In this document: one piece after another, positions 61,471 to 64,000 of the stretch
Position numbering within the stretch: the first letter of the stretch is position 1
How the letters are laid out: each line of letters opens with the position of its first letter
Source: Perca fluviatilis
Lineage: Eukaryota; Chordata; Actinopteri; Perciformes; Percidae
DNA: 64,000 bases
Assembly (NCBI RefSeq): GCF_010015445.1
Contig: NC_053118.1
Span: forward strand, 15,854,437-15,918,436
Reading direction: 5' to 3'
Program-made: the position numbers and the translations under genes
Notes under the pieces: model-generated
What the model saw: the letters and a program-made list of their open reading frames with translations, nothing else
Database searches by the model: none
Told to the model about the DNA's origin: nothing

Positions 61471-63606
61471 ATGTGTTGACAAAAAGATGCAACTGATGAT
61501 GAGGCATTCTGACCTTCCTCCTCACCAAAATGCACACACAAACGCGCGCACATACACACATACACACATACAGAGGCTCCAGTTGGAGAACAAAAAGTTT
61601 ATGTTGATAACTTGCATAATGAATGTTTCAATATTAAAAGGTTGATGCCATATTCCTATTTGACATTTTGCTTGCTAAATATTCACCATCCTGGATTTGG
61701 AGAGCTTAACCTTCCATACGATTGTGAGGTTATTGAAAAATACATTCCAGCTTCCAGTCATGACTGATATCACGGAGAATCCACATATTAACTAATAAAA
61801 AAATGGAACCCAAAACAGAAACTTTGGTCTTAATCAAAAAAGCCTTCGTTACTTATTCTGCTCCATGGCTGACACTGACGTTTCCCTGAATGTAATTAAG
61901 CTTGAGCCTGTAAGGATAAAAAGTAAGCTTGTTAATATGTTCTGGAAGTAATGAAAAAAAAAAGAAATACAAAGAATGAAATACACACAAGTACTGTCTC
62001 CCATTTATTGCTTTAGAAATGATATTGGATCTAATAACCCAGAGCTGTGAGACCACATAGCAGGCTATCATTACACCAAAAAAACACCTGGCAACTGAAC
62101 GATAGAGGGAGAGAGAAGACAGAGGTGAGGGAGGAATAGAGAGGGATTAAGAGGTGGAGGATAAGGGAAGAGAAAAGTGGTAAACAGATGTAGAATAGGG
62201 AAAAGTCTGTACATAAAGAGGAAACAGAAATGCTCGAAGATTAGCAGGGATAGTGGAAAGAACAGACACGACAATGGAGTCAATAATTGACAAGACATCC
62301 TGTTGTCTTTGTTTTTCACTCCAACTAAGAAAACCCAAATAAAACCAATGAGAGCAAATTGCACCAAGCCAAGGAGCCTGGGCTGGGGATAATTAATGAG
62401 CTGTAACAAACCACCATGTGTTTATTTAGCTGGGATCGATTGTTTCGGTCAAATGGATTGTCTCTTCAAAGTTAAGTGGTGTTTGAGACTCTTGGCAGCT
62501 CAGTGGCATTACTATACTGTGCATAGCAGATTGTGAGGAGGCATTATTGACATAGAATGCATAATCGAGAAGAGACGAGTGATTCAGTTAGGACATTTAT
62601 GAATGGTACTTTAAACAAATTTAACAGTAACAGCTATTCTCTGCAATGTACTCCAGAGTGATGTGACATGTTGTCTATTGAAGTATTTGCCTATTTTTTC
62701 CTCAGCATTATAACATTTCATTGCATCTAATTTCACAGCAATATTCTAATGAGAACATCCACAGCTTCTTCTCTATGGATATTTTTCACCTCCATTTGTA
62801 TGGAATTAGACCACCCACTTGATGTTTTACTTTGCTGTGAGGACAAAAAAACTGAGGAAATTATTCTATCTGCTAGTTCACGACCTCCGTTTCTCAAACT
62901 GCCACGCTTTAACTCTGGGTTCATGCAGTTCATTCAAATGGTAATCCTCACTTTAAATAAACAAGGCAAGGCTTCCTGCAGACAGCACTTGAAAACACTC
63001 CATCTCCAGCCACTTGCTCCTCATCACCTCAACTCTCATAACTATATGAATGCATTCAGCCAAGCACATGTACAATATCCCTGCCGCCCAGCAACTTAAC
63101 TTCATACATACATACATACAGATACAACTGCAAATCTCCATACGAGTGCTGCACAATAGTGGATCTCAGCAAGCATACAGTACTGGCACACACACACACA
63201 CACACATTTTTGCATCTTAACAAACAGCCTACAGTGCCAAGCATTAACACACACTATGACACATGCATACAGGCGCAGGCGATCCTCTTTTGAAACTAAC
63301 ATACGTTTCTTTGCTACAAAAAAGGGATAAGGCAAAAAGGGGCAGGGGAGCAATTTCTTGAGCAGCCCAGAGTCTATACAGTGAGTCACGGTGAAGTCGG
63401 CTGGAGAGAGATGGAATATCCTACCGAGCATGGACCGTGGTAATTGCCTCTGTGTCTGTGTATGTGATAGAAAGAAAGAAAAAGAAAAATTATGTGTGTG
63501 TGTGTGTGTTGCCAACAGCACCTCCAGGCTGAACTGATGAGCTCATTATTTTTGCTCCCAGAACCCCCTCCAGTCTCTGGAAATACACAGCGGATCTCCC
63601 TGTGAG

Positions 63607-63650
<44 letters not shown>

Positions 63651-64000
63651 ATGTGTGCAGGACTATGGCCTTTCCCTTGGAATTCTGCCTCTGAACTATT
63701 TATTGTAAAAGCGATAGGGATAAAGAGAGGTGAGAGATGCAGAAATGGAGAGAGCGAGGAAAGTGAAAAACAGACAAGCAGGGAGAAAAAGAAAAGCGAG
63801 AGCTGTTATCACGTCAGAGACAATGAGAAGTGAAAGATATTAAATGAGCTGTGTGCATGTGTGAGTATGATTTTAAGAAATTCATCAAGATGCCACACGG
63901 TATTCCAGACAGCAACATTTTAGCTTTCATCAAGATTGTGCCGAAGAGGATCATAGGCTTTGACGATTAAAATACAGCTGTTGACAAAAGACCATATGGG
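60791..64000. other. Unassigned DNA with short microsatellites
   Basis: No exon, RNA gene or transposon is recognised. GT at about 61433-61466, CA at about 63186-63207, GT at about 63490-63509, GT at about 63609-63648. 62385-62610 is listed as a regulatory candidate. Confidence 0.5.
62385..62610. promoter_or_regulatory. Candidate conserved noncoding element
   Basis: Repeat-free sequence containing GGGGATAATTAATGAGCTGT (paired/homeodomain-like TAATTA core), GGGATCGATTGTTTCGGTC (a Sox-like ATTGTT word) and GAGGCATTATTGACA. The regulatory role is inferred from motif texture only. Confidence 0.25.

Overview
The window looks like noncoding nuclear DNA from a teleost fish, probably a percomorph. 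The evidence is the very dense dinucleotide microsatellites (CA/GT, CT, TA), the TATC-tailed and GAATTGAA-tailed non-LTR retrotransposon 3' ends, a fish-type tRNA-derived SINE, and many short DNA transposons of kinds familiar from ray-finned fish (hAT-type with 8-bp target duplications, TTAA-type foldbacks, PIF/Harbinger-like, Tc1/mariner IS630-like). I recognise no cellular protein-coding exon, rRNA, tRNA or other standard RNA gene. Nearly all long open frames are microsatellite translations (Cys-Val, His-Thr, Leu-Ser) or chance frames. The window is therefore intergenic sequence or the interior of a very long intron. Repeat family names rest on recognition of ends, target duplications and short protein motifs, without a database search.

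Layout. 1-3.5 kb: a decayed LINE reverse-transcriptase relic, a hAT-like end and a large TTAA-ended element with inverted arms. 3.5-8.2 kb: TA, TC and polypyrimidine tracts and a TATC-tailed LINE end. 8.9-12.4 kb: a probable MITE, a 1-kb CACTG-ended element and microsatellites. 13.8-19.0 kb: a transposon-rich block with one element that appears to contain two others, then two hAT-type elements. 19.5-26.3 kb: mostly unannotated DNA with long GT/CA arrays. 26.3-27.7 kb: two Harbinger-like MITEs head to tail. 29.3-32.6 kb: a three-level nest (hAT-type element containing an internally deleted IS630-like element containing an L2-type LINE). 37.2-38.1 kb: a near-perfect foldback beside a LINE tail. 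41.1-43.1 kb: a second, inverted copy of the same IS630-like element followed closely by a TTAA MITE. 43.7-46.8 kb: old repeat relics. 50.7-51.0 kb: a possible helicase-like relic next to a common fish repeat. 54.4-54.7 kb: a SINE with readable A and B boxes. 55-64 kb: mostly unannotated DNA with microsatellites.

How the parts relate: no set of genes works together here. The informative content is the order of transposon insertions. Both IS630-like copies keep the start and the end of a transposase frame and lack the catalytic middle at what appears to be the same junction, so they belong to a family that moved after losing its own enzyme. Some stretches free of obvious repeats, rich in homeodomain-like TAATTA and octamer-like motifs, are flagged as possible conserved regulatory elements, on inference only.
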